Origin: Leptidea sinapis | Taxonomy: Eukaryota; Arthropoda; Insecta; Lepidoptera; Pieridae | Direction: 5' to 3' | Length of the DNA: 64,000 bases | Assembly: GCF_905404315.1 (NCBI RefSeq) | Contig: NC_066293.1 | Location: 4,231,001-4,295,000, forward strand | Part shown: positions 9,124-20,490 of the stretch, piece by piece | Position numbering within the stretch: position 1 is the stretch's first letter | Layout: each line of letters starts with the position of its first letter | The notes under the pieces: model-generated | What the model saw: only the letters and a program-made list of their open reading frames with translations | What the model was told of the DNA's origin: nothing | The model's database searches: none | Program-made: the position numbers and the translations under genes

Positions 9124-10660
9124 AACAAACTCGTAGAGTCCCATCGTTGGAAGCGTTACAACCACCAGAAAAATCAGCATTGTCTGAAGAAGGATCTTCT
9201 TCTTCATGGACAACAACATGCGAGCTAAAAAAAAATTATTTCACTAAACAAAATGAGTTCTTTGGCGCGCCTGACCGAACTCCAATGGCATTTTTCAATT
9301 TCTTCTTTGAAGATGATTTTCTTGCAATGATTTGCGATAAAACTAACGCCCAAGCCGAAAAGTTATTCCTCACTGGTGTTTCGGAATCATCAAGAATAAC
9401 TAATTGGAAGTACGTTGATGTCCCTGAACTGAAAATATTCCTTGGTTTACTATTCCACATGGGTTCCATTCAGCTGCCCCGATTACAAGATTATTGGAAA
9501 ACGAGCCGGCTATTTTCAATACCTATTTATGGTCAACAGATGAGTAGGAATAGATATCTGCTGATAATGAGATGTCTTCACTGAAGTGAAGACAGAGACA
9601 GAGATTGTGGATGACAATCCACTGTACAAAATACGTAGTGTCTTTGATTATTTCAACCAAAAAATGAGTAGATGCTATTATCCTGGTAAAGAGCTGTCGT
9701 TGGATGAGAGCATAGTTCTGTGGAGAGGGCGTCTGAGATTCAAGCAATATATAAAAAACAAACGACATAAGTATGGTATCAAACTATACATGTTGACTGA
9801 GCCTGATGGTCTCATTTTGAAGTTTCGAGTAGGCAGGAAGCCAAGACCGTGATGTTGCTGGAAAAGGGCACGCCGAAAAAGTTGTAATGCAATTGATGGA
9901 GGATAAACTCCAGAATGGACACTCATTCTATATGGACAACTATTACTATAGTTTCCACTTAGCTAAACGTCTTCTAGATAACAAAACTTATTGTACTGGA
10001 ACGTTAACAAAAGATTTGAAAGAAAATCCAAAAGATGTGGTTCAAAAAACACTGAAAAAAGGTGAAAATATTTCAAGGTTTCTAGAAGGTGTGCATATTG
10101 GAAAATGGAAAGATAAGCGTCCAGTCATGAACATCACCACGGAATATGAAGAAAAAAGGATACCAGTTGCTAATAAGCGTAGCCAGTTCAATCAAAAACC
10201 TGAAACTATTGCCAAATACCATGAGTTTATGTCAGGAGTTGACCGACAAGACCAACTGCTCGCATTTTATCGGTGCGAAAGAAAAACTCTTCGCTGGTAT
10301 CTTAAGCTAGCTATCCACACCTTTCAACTTCTGTTCATAAATTCTTACAAAATGGACAACAAATATTCTGGACAAATAAAAATGACATTCTACGATTATC
10401 GTTTAGCTGTTATAAACGAGCTTTTATCCGAAAAAAAAACCCTTTAGTGGCTGTTCCAACCGGCCCAAGCAGAACAAGAACGAGCAGAGAATAGCCATAC
10501 AAAATCGGTAAAATAACTGAAAGAAACACGTAAGGTGTGCCGCATGTGCTCAAAATCTCAAAAGAAACGGAAGGATTCTATGTGGCATTGCGAAACCTGC
10601 ATTGAAAAACCTGGTCTGTGTTTTGAGTGTTTTGACGAATTCCATTTGTTCGTGTAGAGT
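9124..10660 (+). pseudogene. piggyBac transposase pseudogene
   Basis: Three adjoining frames make nearly the whole protein: 9124-9584 (N-terminal domain, PDRTPMAFFNFFFEDDFL, ELKIFLGLLFHMGSI), 9586-9852 (YYPGKELSLDESIVLWRGRL with the first catalytic Asp) and 9887-10447 (GHSFYMDNYYYSFHLAK with the second Asp, SGVDRQDQLLAFYRCER with the third). Downstream of the TAG at 10445-10447, a cysteine-rich C-terminal domain reads VCRMCSKSQKKRK, WHCETC, LCFECFDEFH. All three Asp codons survive. Breaks are a TGA at 9582-9584, a frameshift near 9840 and the stop before the Cys domain. There is no ATG at the expected start. Confidence 0.85.
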
Positions 10661-11090
10661 TTATTACGTCATAGCTGTTGATTATATTATATAGCTCTGA
10701 AAATAGCATTAGTATTTTATTTGAAGTTTTATTTTGTGTTTGAAGCTGAAGAAGAAGCTTTTTGTTCAACTCTTTTTTTTAATTACATACTGTTTTTTAT
10801 TATCGATTTTAATTTTAAACTCTATTATTGTAAGCTTACTCATTTGAAAAACTAGTGATTTGTTCTCTACAGTTTTAGAATTAAGAAGAAGTGCATTATC
10901 TCATGTCCGAGTTACATAAATATACAATTATTCATAAAATAAGCCATTCCGCTAATTTGCGTACCCGGCACTAGGATTGAAAATTTCAACCCCAGTGCCG
11001 AGCCCGCATATTTGCGGGAATTTTAATTTTTTTTTTTCATAGTAAAACATGATAATGATAGTCAAACATTAATTGAAATAGTCTTTAGGT
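10661..11090. other. AT-rich 3' flank of the piggyBac gene with two hairpins
   Basis: Two inverted repeats sit side by side: imperfect 17-bp arms at 10966-10982 and 10985-11001 (CGGCACTAGG... with two mismatches), and CCCGCA...TGCGGG at 11004-11019. Such C/G-rich ends would suit a piggyBac right terminus, but no TTAA directly abuts the GGG and no partner end was found on the left. Confidence 0.45.
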
Positions 11091-11477
11091 ATGTGCCCAA
11101 TACATATTATAAAAAAAACATATCGGATTTTCTCAAACCACCCTCATAATCAGACCGGCAGCGAAGTTGTTAACCTTGAGAAATGTCAATTTTTTCCTTC
11201 TCGGTTAAAATATTTAGGATACGTAGTCGATAAGCATGGTTTACGTACAGATCCCAGTAAAGTCGAAGCGATCTTAAAATTTCCGACACCTTCATGTCAC
11301 AAAGATCTCAAACACTTCCTGGAAACTGCAGCTTGGTACAGGCGTTCCTTTCCTAATTTCAGTACAGGGCCCTTAAATAAACTGACTTCAATTAAAGGTG
11401 CCAAATCAGCTTCTAAGTGGACTTCTGAAGCTGACAACGCTTTCCAAAAGCTTATTAGCTTATTAAAGCAAAAATAA
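11091..11477 (+). pseudogene. Ty3/gypsy reverse transcriptase C-terminal fragment
   Basis: The frame carries LEKCQFFPSRLKYLGYVV, LRTDPSKVEAILKFPTP, DLKHFLETAAWYRRSFPNFS and LNKLTSIKGA. This is the RT thumb/connection region of Ty3/gypsy polyproteins (LGYVV-x-x-x-G-x-x-x-DP-x-K ... FLG-x-x-x-YYRRFI-x-NFS). The YxDD palm lies upstream in complete elements and is not present. The frame ends at TAA 11475-11477, inside the composite repeat. Confidence 0.8.
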
Positions 11478-11708
11478 CTGGTAAAAAATCTCCTTTAGTG
11501 TATGTTCTGGAAGGTATGGCTGGGAAAGATTTAGGAACCTGGCTTATCAAAGACCTAAAGTTAATCATATTGCCTAAGTAGTATTAATATATTTTTTTTC
11601 TCCCCAAAACGCTTTTCCTTCATTTTCAGTTTGTGCAAGAGTCTTTGGTTATTCTTACAACCATTCACTTTTTTTGTGAAAGGACGCGTCAGTATCTAAT
11701 ATACAGAT
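11460..11708 (+). repeat. Composite repeat, left half of the interrupted copy
   Basis: Matches 3943-4185 with small differences, for instance an extra ATTCTTACAA-type stretch near 11650. It stops being homologous at TATACAGAT (11700-11708), where the R1-like element begins. The other half resumes at 18361. Confidence 0.85.
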
Positions 11709-12171
11709 ACCCCTAATTCTGCTTGTTTTTCAGAAAAAAATTAAAATAAGTCCCTTCTGGACAACCATTCTATTATATATAATCGCTTTTCAAATTTTCA
11801 AAATTCATAGTAAATTCCTTAAAATCTAACTTTTAAATTCAAAATTTTATAAATTAGTAAGGGTTTACTTGGTACACCCTCGGGCCTTAACCCTAATAAA
11901 TTATAAAAAAATAATATTCAATCTTTTACCTTTCATATGACACTAAATTCAACATTTTAAGTTATTCGCAAGAGACTTTAATAAGGCCCTAAACATAAGG
12001 AAATTGTTACCGGAATGTTACAGAATCTTTGTGAAACTTTGTGAATTTAGAAGATACGTTTCAAAAGCGGTCAAGGGTGTTCCGCATATTTGATTTAAAT
12101 AATATTAAAATTTAATTAAATTTAGACATAAGATTCATACAGACAGACTGACAAAAAACTTGAAAACCAGG

Positions 12172-12700
12172 ATAACTTTGGAGTCCCTTCAGCTAGACCC
12201 CCCAAGCTTGGGCTTATACTGTTCCTCTCCTCAAGGGGAACAGATTGGCATCGGCAGATACCCCCTCCAACCTCCCCCTCCCCCAAAATCTCAAAAAATC
12301 CTATAAACACCTCAATAGGCCGACTCCCGAAACCTTCCCCCCTCCCCCCAAATTTTCGACCTCACCCCCTCAGTGTCTAACTTTTGTCCCCCTTATCCTA
12401 GACCCCCCGTGTTTGGGCTCAAACTGTCTGTACTCTCGAGAGGAGCAGTTTGGCCCCCACAGATTTCCCCTTAGACCTCCCCCCCCCCTAAATCCTAAAA
12501 ATACTTCCATAGGCCGACTTCCGAAACCTCCCCCCCCCTTTTTTTTTCTTGACCTCACCCCTGAGGGTCTAACTTTGGTACCCTTCATCCCAGACCCCCC
12601 GAAAGGAACAGTTTGGCCCTGACAGATTTCCTCTCCGACCTCCCCCTCCCCCTAAATCTTAAAAAATCCCCAAAAACACCAACAAAAGCCGACACCTGGT
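12172..12700 (+). repeat. C-rich tandem repeats in the R1-like 5' UTR
   Basis: Three degenerate units of about 190-210 bp begin near 12170, 12378 and 12570. Each has the order TAACTTTGG..., AGACCCCCC, a GGAACAGTTTGGC-type segment, AGATTTCC, GACCTCCCCC, AAATC, and GGCCGAC...CGAAACCTCCCCCC. The third unit is shortened in the middle. Repeated 5' UTR units often carry promoter activity in R1-group elements; that role is inferred here. Confidence 0.75.
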
Positions 12701-12825
12701 TTTCTGAACTGCATTTAGTTTGATATTTTAACTTTAATATCTCCGTTGTACATATTTCTCTTCTTTTTTCTTTTCCTTTTAATATTTTATAAATTTGTTA
12801 TATTTATCTGTTGTCGTTCTTAACA

Positions 12826-14313
12826 ATGTCAGCGTCTTCCGTTAAAACATCTCGCCCTATCAGAGCTGGTAGGAAGGGGTCGGTGGCAACAGCGATGGCC
12901 ACAAAACGACCACCTACTGACCCTGTAAGGCTTCGAACATCAGCAAGCCGAAAGACCGACACGGAGGAGGGTTCCTTCACTGGAAGGGAATTCGGTGCGG
13001 GCTCGAGCAGCAAGCCTGGCAGTGCCACCCTGGCGCAAACACTCCAGTGGGAGGCGGCTTACCACACCCCGCCATCCGGAGCAAGATCAGTTAGCGCCGG
13101 GAAGCCCGAGAGCCCGACGGCAACCCTCCTAAAGGACGCTAACCGCGTGTACCAGCGGGCCAAGGAAGACTTGGAGAAATCAGGAAACCTAAAAGGCTCC
13201 ATTAAGGCTACAGTGGTGGAGGGCCTCAACTTCTTGTATGAGGCCACACTCCAAGTAAATAGTGCACGGTGCGACCTCCAAGTAGAGGTCGCAAACATGA
13301 AGAGAAGGTTCGCAGAGGACATCGCAAGGAGGGAGACCAGTCACTCCGAGCAGATTCTGCTTGTTACAAAGCGGATGGAAAATGCTGATGTGGGGGGACA
13401 GACGGCGGAGTTGCGCAAGGAACTGGAGGCACTCCGCCGTGTTGTTGAATTCGACCATATTCAGCAAATCAACACTATCATGGACCCTCCTCCATCCGCT
13501 GTGAAACTGAGCTCCCTACTCGACGAGCTAAAGTCCATGCGGCAAGAGGCGCCGGCAAAGTCCGGCCACTCGATCGTGGTGACAAGCAAGTCACCTGAAG
13601 ACTCTAGTGAGAACGTTCTCACCATGATCAGAGCGGCCGTTGACCCGACCAAATCTGGCGCCAAAGTGGACAGTGTCCGTAAAATTCGGAATAAGAAGGT
13701 GGTGTTAACTTGCGGCACCAAGGGTGAGGTGGACGCAGTGAGAACTCGGCTCGGGGCCAATTCAGGCCTCCAAGTTCAAGAGGCTAAGGGGAAGAACCCG
13801 ATTATAATCATCCGGGACGTCCTCTCTTGCCTCAAAGACGAGGAGGTCCAAGCAGCCCTGAAAGCTCAGAACAAAGAGCTCTTCACTGGCCTCCAAAGCG
13901 ACCACCAAACGATGGAAACTTGTTTCCGTCGTAGGTGCCGCAACCCGCACCTCTCGCATGTAATCCTACGTGTGGCCCCACCGCTATGGCGCCGCATGAC
14001 GGACGGGGGGTCGGTTCACCTAGACCTGAAACGGTCGAAGGTCGAGGACTTCTCGCCCCTCATACAATGCACAAAGTGCTTAGCCTTTGGGCATGGTAGG
14101 CGTCATTGCAAAGAGTCTTCGGATCTTTGCAGCCACTGCGGGGGGCCACACGTTAGGACCGAATACCCCGACTATGTCGCGGGGGAGCCGCCCAGCTGCG
14201 TAAACTGCAGACACACAAAGCTGGACAAGACCGACCACGGAGCTTTTAGCAGCGACTGTCCGGTGAGGCGGAAATGGGATGCCATTGCCCGCCTTGGCGT
14301 GTGTTACTGCTGA
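12826..14313 (+). CDS. R1-like ORF1 protein (Gag-like RNA-binding), intact
   Basis: A 495-residue open frame starts at ATG 12826, the first ATG after the 5' UTR, and is unbroken. The N-terminal third is basic and Ser/Pro-rich. The middle is probably coiled-coil (residues about 95-240, e.g. AELRKELEALRRVV). The C-terminus has a row of zinc knuckles: CTKCLAFGHGRRHC, then CSHCGGPHVRTEYP, then CVNCRH...HGAFSSDC. In the second knuckle the last Cys is Tyr (TAC), which may impair it. ORF1 proteins of this type coat the element RNA. Being open while ORF2 is broken, it could still be expressed. Confidence 0.85.
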   Translation: MSASSVKTSRPIRAGRKGSVATAMATKRPPTDPVRLRTSASRKTDTEEGSFTGREFGAGSSSKPGSATLAQTLQWEAAYHTPPSGARSVSAGKPESPTATLLKDANRVYQRAKEDLEKSGNLKGSIKATVVEGLNFLYEATLQVNSARCDLQVEVANMKRRFAEDIARRETSHSEQILLVTKRMENADVGGQTAELRKELEALRRVVEFDHIQQINTIMDPPPSAVKLSSLLDELKSMRQEAPAKSGHSIVVTSKSPEDSSENVLTMIRAAVDPTKSGAKVDSVRKIRNKKVVLTCGTKGEVDAVRTRLGANSGLQVQEAKGKNPIIIIRDVLSCLKDEEVQAALKAQNKELFTGLQSDHQTMETCFRRRCRNPHLSHVILRVAPPLWRRMTDGGSVHLDLKRSKVEDFSPLIQCTKCLAFGHGRRHCKESSDLCSHCGGPHVRTEYPDYVAGEPPSCVNCRHTKLDKTDHGAFSSDCPVRRKWDAIARLGVCYC

Positions 14314-14370
14314 GGGCACCGCGGTCGTGATTCCAGGAGGTCGTGGGCCCGAAGATGCTGCTTCAAGGCA

Positions 14371-17300
14371 CATGATACAGGTTAACCTGCAGCGGAAGCG
14401 ATTGGCAACCGATGAACTGATGGCAGAAGCTGTCAGTCAGAAAGTGAACCCTACATAGGTAATCAAGGTGCCTTGAAGCGGTATCCCGGCGTCCGCGTCT
14501 ATCAGATGGACCAGGGGATAAGTAGGACCAATCCCACAAAGGCCGGAATAGCGGTTTTTGATAAAGACCTCCAGGTTAGGTGCGACCCGAGCCTACAGTC
14601 GGAGAACATAGTGGCAATAACCATTGAGTTCTCCGACTGGACACTTGGGATAGTGTCCGCCTACCTGGAAGGGGACAAGCCCCTGGATCTATACCTGGAA
14701 CGTCTGTCCAGCGTCCGATCCAAATTGGGAACCTTGAGCGTTGTGATCGGAGGAGACTTTAATGCGTGGAGCCCGTGGTGGGGCAGCACGCTTGAGGACC
14801 ACCGGGGAACCGAATTGGCGGGGTACTTTGACGACAACGAGCTGCACATCCTCAACACTGGGATGGAACCCACGTTCCAAGTGGTTCGAGAGGGTCGACT
14901 CTGCACAAGCAGAGTCGACATCACGATGTGCAGCTAAAGTACCTTGCCAAGGATGGAGTCCTGGAGGGTGAACCCAGACATGGTCAGTTCCGATCACAAT
15001 GCCCTGAGGATAGGCCTTCGCACAGGTCGTGCTAAAGCACCTGGCCCAGCACCAACCACTCGGATTTACAACACTAGAAAGGCAAACTGGGATAAGTTCC
15101 GAAACGAACTTATCCTACAGTTACAAAACCGCCAAATCCGAGTGGATCGAGTGTCAGCCATAACCGCCCCCGAGGACATCGAGCACGTTGTCCTCGAGTA
15201 TCAGGAGGCGGTTCGTCAAGCATGCGAGGCCGCTATCCCAAAGCTGAAGCGAACACTCAAGTATGAACCACCTTGGATGACCTCCGAACTTCTGGCCCTG
15301 AACCGTGTCCGCTGCGCGGCCCCAACAAGGAGGGAATTCGTCGTCCTCCAGTACCTGGATGCCCGGGAAAAGTATGAGTCTGCGGCACAGACCCATAGCT
15401 GGAAGTACTGCACCGCGCAAACGGGCGAAAACTTGTGGGACGGAATTTACAGAGTCCTCCGTCAAACCTCGAAAAAACAAGAAGATAAACTTCTTGTGAG
15501 GGACGGAGTGACTCTAGATCCCAAGCAAAGTGCGGAACTCCTTGCAGCTACGTTTTTCCCGGATGACAGGCTGGAGGACGACAGTCCCGTACATTCCGCA
15601 ATAAGGAGGGAGGCGGACCGCCCCATGTGTGAGTTAGCTTGCGCAGGGGACGATCCGCCCTTCACCCTTGCGGAACTCAGGGAGGCGGTTCATGACTTCA
15701 GTGCTCGCAAAGCTCCTGGATCGGATGCGTTCTCTGCAGATATCAGTGCCAAGAGCATTGAGGCAGATGAGCGGCTCTTCTTAGAGATAGCCAACAGGTG
15801 CCTCGCTGTGGGATACTTCCCGAGGCCGTGGAAGCGTGCGGCAGTCGTGATACTTCCCAAACCTGGAAAATCCGACTACCATCATCCAAAGTCTTACCGT
15901 CCGATTGGACTTCTGTCCGTCCACGGTAAGACTTTGGAAAAAATTATGGTACGTCGGATAAAGTCGCACGTACTGCCGACGCTGAATCCGGCTCAATTCG
16001 GATTTATGCCACAGTGAAGCACTGAGGATGCCCTCTTTGCCTTGATCTAGCACATCAGAGCTGAGGTTAGGGCAAAGAGGGTAGTCCTAATGGTGTCTCT
16101 AGACATAGAGGGGGCATTCGATAGCGCCTGGTGGCCAGCCATTAAACACCAGCTGGCCGCCAGGAAATGCCCCGGGAACCTGTACTCCGCCGTATGCAGT
16201 TACCTCAGTGATCGTGAGATCACTATTCATTATGCGGGCGCCGAGTGCGTGAGGCCCACGACCAAGGGGTGCGTTCAGGGATCGATTTGGGGGCCCATAT
16301 TCTGGAACCTCCTGATCGATCCATTGCTGGGCGCCCTCGAGGAAGAGGGCCTACGCGTGCAAGCCTTCGCCGACGACGTAGTCGACTTCTCGGGCTCCTC
16401 TCCGGAGACTATCGCGCGGACCGCTAATTCCGTCCTCCGGCGGGTCTACGACTGGGGCTTGGACAACAAGCTGCGATTTGCTCCACACAAGCCCAACGCC
16501 ATGGTGATCACTAAGAAACTGAAATTAACACCTATTCAGATCACCATGGGCGGCGAATGTATAAAGATGGTAACTGAAACCAAAATCCTGGGCCTTACTA
16601 TCGACCACAGGTTGTCTTTTAAGCCACATGTCGCCGAAGTTTGCCGTAAGGCAACGGCCATTTATGGCCAACTATCAAGGGCGGCTAAGACAACCTGGGA
16701 CCTGAACCCAGAGGTGGTTAGGACCATCTACATCGCCGCTGTGGAGCCAATCGTACTATACGCTTCAAGCGTCTGGGTCCCAGCCGTAGATCAAGTCGGA
16801 GTGCGGAAGCTGCTGGACGCGGTTCAGCGGGGGTTCGCGCGGAAGATCAGCCGGACCTACAAAACCGCCAGTTTGAGTGCGGCGCTGATTCTGTCGGGTA
16901 TATTGCCACCTGAGGATCCGAGAGGCGGCAGAATTGTACCGATATAAAAGCGGTGAGGACATTGATGGAATGGCAGACAGGAAGGCTGAACAGCGGGTTA
17001 GCTTCCTGGATGCTCCCCATCCAGCCCTCGCTCCTGAGGTAGAATTCTGTTGTCTCGAGGAAACTCAGGCCGAGACCGACGTGGTAGAGGTGCAGGATGA
17101 ACCAGGAGAAAGAGAGGGTTACCTGCAGGTCTACACCGACGGCAGCAAGATACAGGGCAGGGTTGGAGCCGGAATATCATTCAGGCGGCGAGGTTTGGAA
17201 GTCAGAGCAAGGAAACTCAAGTTAGAGGATTATTGCTCTGTCTTTCAAGCCGAAATGTGCGCAATTTCGAAGGCTATCGAGGACATCTTGAAGATGCCCA

Positions 17301-18010
17301 ACATGAGGGTCGAGATCCTTAGTGACTCCAGGTCGTCGCTGGAGCTGCTAAGGGATCGATCCTCATTCAACCCGATAGCCTTCGAAATCAAAAACCTGAT
17401 CCGGCGGGCCCGAGACATGGGTAAAACCATTCGGTTCCGCTGGGTCAGAGCGCATGTAGGTATCGAGGGGAACGAGAGGGCTGACCACTTGGCGAAGGAC
17501 GCGGCGCTCCACTCGAAACAGAGGGCTGCGTACGACGGAGTGCCGGTTTCGACTCTTCGCCGTGGAATAAGAGCCAGGACCCTCGGCGTCTGGCAGGAGC
17601 GTTACACTGCGGGCCAAACCGCAAGTGTCACAAAGGCGTTCCTGCCAGACGTCGCGACGGCTTACAAGCTGGTGCGGGAGGAACCCTTCTCCGCTCTGAT
17701 GGCCCAAGTCATCACGGGTCATGGTGGCTTCTCGGCGTATCTCCACCGGTTCGGACTGAAGGATAGCCCAGTGTGCATTTGTGACGGTCAAACGGACGAA
17801 AGCGCAATCCACCTGGTGCTCGAATGCCCTAGGTTCGGTCGGTGGAGGTACGATCTTGAGGTCCAGAGTGGAGTGGCCGTACTGGAGGCCAACCTCCCCT
17901 TATTATTATCAGCCAAGCGGAAATTATTCGAGACATTCTGCCTCAAGATTCTGATGGATGCGCTGCCGAAGAACGGCAGCAATATAAATGTCAAAAATAT
18001 TAAAATATAA
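14371..18010 (+). pseudogene. R1-like ORF2: endonuclease, RT, RNase H, broken
   Basis: The likely start is ATG 14371 (MIQVNLQRKRLATDEL, the usual endonuclease opening). Order of domains: APE endonuclease (GGDFNAWSPWWGS about 14750; SSDHNAL about 14986), RT (APGSDAFSADI about 15714; SYRPIGLLS; LDIEGAFDSAWW motif A; FADDVV motif C at 16366), RNase H (YTDGSK about 17131; AEMCAISKAIE; SDSRSSLELL; HVGIEGNERADHLAK) and a CCHC end (CICDGQTDESAIHLVLEC). Breaks: frameshifts near 14450, 14935 and 16910, TGA at 16015-16017 and TAG at 16048-16050. Catalytic residues of EN, RT and RNase H remain readable, so inactivation is recent. Confidence 0.9.
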
Positions 18011-18360
18011 TGTGTGTAAAATAGTTAAGTAGGACAGAAAGTAAATAATAAGTAATAACTAGGAAATAGATATGAATAAAGTACTAGTCTGTGAGAATGT
18101 GTGCCTAGGTTAAGATAGTGTATAGAAATTGTATGGTATTAATAAAAAAAAAAAAAGTCTTAAGATAGTAACTAGCACGTAAGAAATGTAAAGAAAATTG
18201 ATATTATTGTGAAAGCGACTGTATTAAAAGTTTTATAAATAAATTATAACCCACCCACAAACCCTACAGCCAAACGGTAGGGAGGAAGTAGTGAAGTAGC
18301 TCCTCGGCCCTGGAACGTAAGTTGCGAGGGAGGTAGGCCACTAGTCGAAGAAAATAAAAA

Positions 18361-18898
18361 TATACAGATGCTGTTGCTTTTATTGTATGCATGAGGTATG
18401 ACAGTTTATGAAAGGTGAATTTGAATGAGTGAGTAATTGTACTTGAGTTCCTGCAGCGAATTTCATTTAAGTGGAATGAAATCCTTGGTAGGCGAGAGGG
18501 ATATGTAAGGTTATAACTTTCCATGTTTTAATAATATTGTCTCGCGGAATTAGCCTGTCGAACTGATCACCTCGCAGAACTGATTCCCCGCGGGGAGAGA
18601 AGAACGGCGCGCGGGGTTTTTTCGTATGAAGATCGACGCTTGCGGTCCGGGGAGAGACTAAAACATCACCGTTCGAGGCACACGAAACCTACAACGTCAC
18701 ACCACAATCTAGAAGATGAGAAACAATGAGCAAAGGTAAGTCTCCAGGTCAGGATGGTCTCAGCATAGAGTTCCTTAAGCATGCTGGTCCTCATCTATAG
18801 CGTGTGTTGGCATTATTATTTAATATGTGTAAAGTTCATTCCTACTAGCCTGAGGAGGTGATAAAAACTATTGTGGTTCCAAAATAAGACGGGGGACA
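18361..18898 (+). repeat. Composite repeat, right half of the interrupted copy
   Basis: Matches 4178-4708 closely, for example the shared TGCTGTTGCTTTTATTGTATG start and the end GACGGGGGACAT. Within it an RT reading SKGKSPGQDGLSIEFLKHAG (about 18729) is better preserved than in the first copy. After about 18898 the two copies diverge. Confidence 0.85.
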
Positions 18899-20490
18899 TA
18901 TCAGACATTACGTAATTGGTTTAATGAAACTGTTAGTGACGGCTCAGCAAAAGTATTATTTTAGTAATAATTTAAGAAGAAAACAAACACGTGCTAGAGA
19001 ACAAGATGAGTGATGCTGTTACTTGCAACGAAAATGACGTTTCTAGAAACAAATAGAGATATCTTTCAACAGACGCTTCTGTTGCCTGCTCTGTCTGCCG
19101 CTGCATTATCGATCATACTGCCAAAACCATGCGTTTACAATACGAGGATATTTAAAGGGATACTAGAATAAAATCTGCCCATATACGTTTTGAAACTGCA
19201 GTACTGGAGGAGACTCTAGCATCGCATTCGCTATTTTGACCGCCGCTGAAGTAAAATCAAAGCTATGATTTTACTGCCATTTGACGATATGACAAGCGAT
19301 TTTGATTTGGAACATGTGCAGAATACAGAAGGCAAGTTGATCATGTAATTATATACCAGTTAGGAATTATTAAAAGATATTTTACAATACCTGTGCTACC
19401 AAAAATACCAAAGTGCTTGCAATTAAAAGTCCTATGCGATCTGAAACAGAAGCCGTTTGAGCAAATAAGCATTCTACTTTGATTTAGTTAATGTAATGTA
19501 ATTACATTAAATTGTCATCTAATTTCCTTTACAGGCTTTAAAAATTGTGCAAGCCATTGCAAACTGGGTACAAAAACCTGAGCGTCTTTCCTTCGCTGTA
19601 GGAAAGGAATGGAAGTGTATACTGTACTCCAAAAACCATTAATATGCATATAATGGCGGAAACTCAAAACAGGACCAGAGTGGAACTCTTATAATTATGA
19701 ACCTGTTGATTATATATAATGGGCATCAACAATACATAAAAGAATAACATAATCAGTAACAAGGCATTATTGGTAAATAGGATGCAAATTCAAGTTTTCG
19801 AATAAACTTCCATCACCGCGCATTATTCATAATTCTTATCCACAAATTGTTAAGTCTATGTAGCCACAAAACCAACAAAATTATAAACATACTTAAACAC
19901 CAACACAAAGATCCTTAAACCAAAGACTACAAACAGACTAAACACCTTAGAATAATGACACTACAGAAGTAGCGTCGTTAACTTCATTACAAATAGAAAG
20001 GGCAAGCGATATACAACTAAGGCTGAGATAGAACGGGACAAAGCTATTGATCTTGCATCTCTATCGCGTAACCCATTTATTTGTTTGGCAAGAAGTCATC
20101 TTTTGGGACAAATAAACAAAGATCTGTCATGTCAACCAGATTGCGAATAGGATTTTTGTGATTTTATTGTTTTGAAACATATTTGGTGTGTTAAAGGTAT
20201 TTATTTCTATATAGTTATTAAACTTAACAATGTGGTTGGGTGTATTGTGTATTGCTGCCAAAGCCGTAGTTAATATTAAAAATCCAGGAATTCGCTTCCA
20301 CGCGTAAGTATTACTTTTCACCTAACGTTTTCAATATAATGTGCAACAAGCTCTACTTGAAATACATTTTTATATGAAATATTCTTTGCAAAAGTATTGA
20401 TTTTTTATACATAGTCACCTATTTCCAGTAAATTTATCGTAATCAAAATAAACATAAGATAAAACAGTATTAGGATGTAGCCATAACAAT
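18899..20490. other. Unassigned DNA with exon-like scraps
   Basis: No gene can be supported. A stretch near 19025-19160 reads in part RYLSTDASVACSVCRC, and a 3' splice-like TTTCCTTTACAG (about 19526-19537) precedes an open stretch ALKIVQAIANWVQKPERL. I do not recognise either. The remainder is AT-rich. Confidence 0.3.

Larger units (their letters stand above)
11709..18360 (+). mobile_element. Full-length R1-like non-LTR retrotransposon
   Basis: The element is bounded by TATACAGAT at 11700-11708 and 18361-18369. The uninterrupted repeat at about 4175-4190 has this sequence once, which proves the ends and a target duplication of 9 bp (up to 11 if A residues are shared). The 6652-bp element contains a 1.1-kb 5' UTR with C-rich tandem repeats, ORF1 (12826-14313), ORF2 (about 14371-18010), a 350-bp 3' UTR and an A-rich tail GAAGAAAATAAAAA. 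The domain order (Gag-like zinc knuckles; APE endonuclease, RT, RNase H, terminal CCHC) fits the R1/I group; R1 is my best guess from the ORF1 style. Confidence 0.9.

Noticed and set aside
10960..11022. piggyBac right terminal repeat
   Set aside because: Hairpins and a GGG are present, but no TTAA directly abuts and no matching left end was found, so I report only hairpins.
11091..11477. A complete Ty3/gypsy element around the RT fragment
   Set aside because: No LTR pair, protease, integrase or YxDD motif was found within several kilobases; only the thumb segment is present.
12370..12588. Glycine-rich minus-strand frame in the C-rich repeat block
   Set aside because: Low-complexity translation of C-runs in a 5' UTR; no start context or domain.
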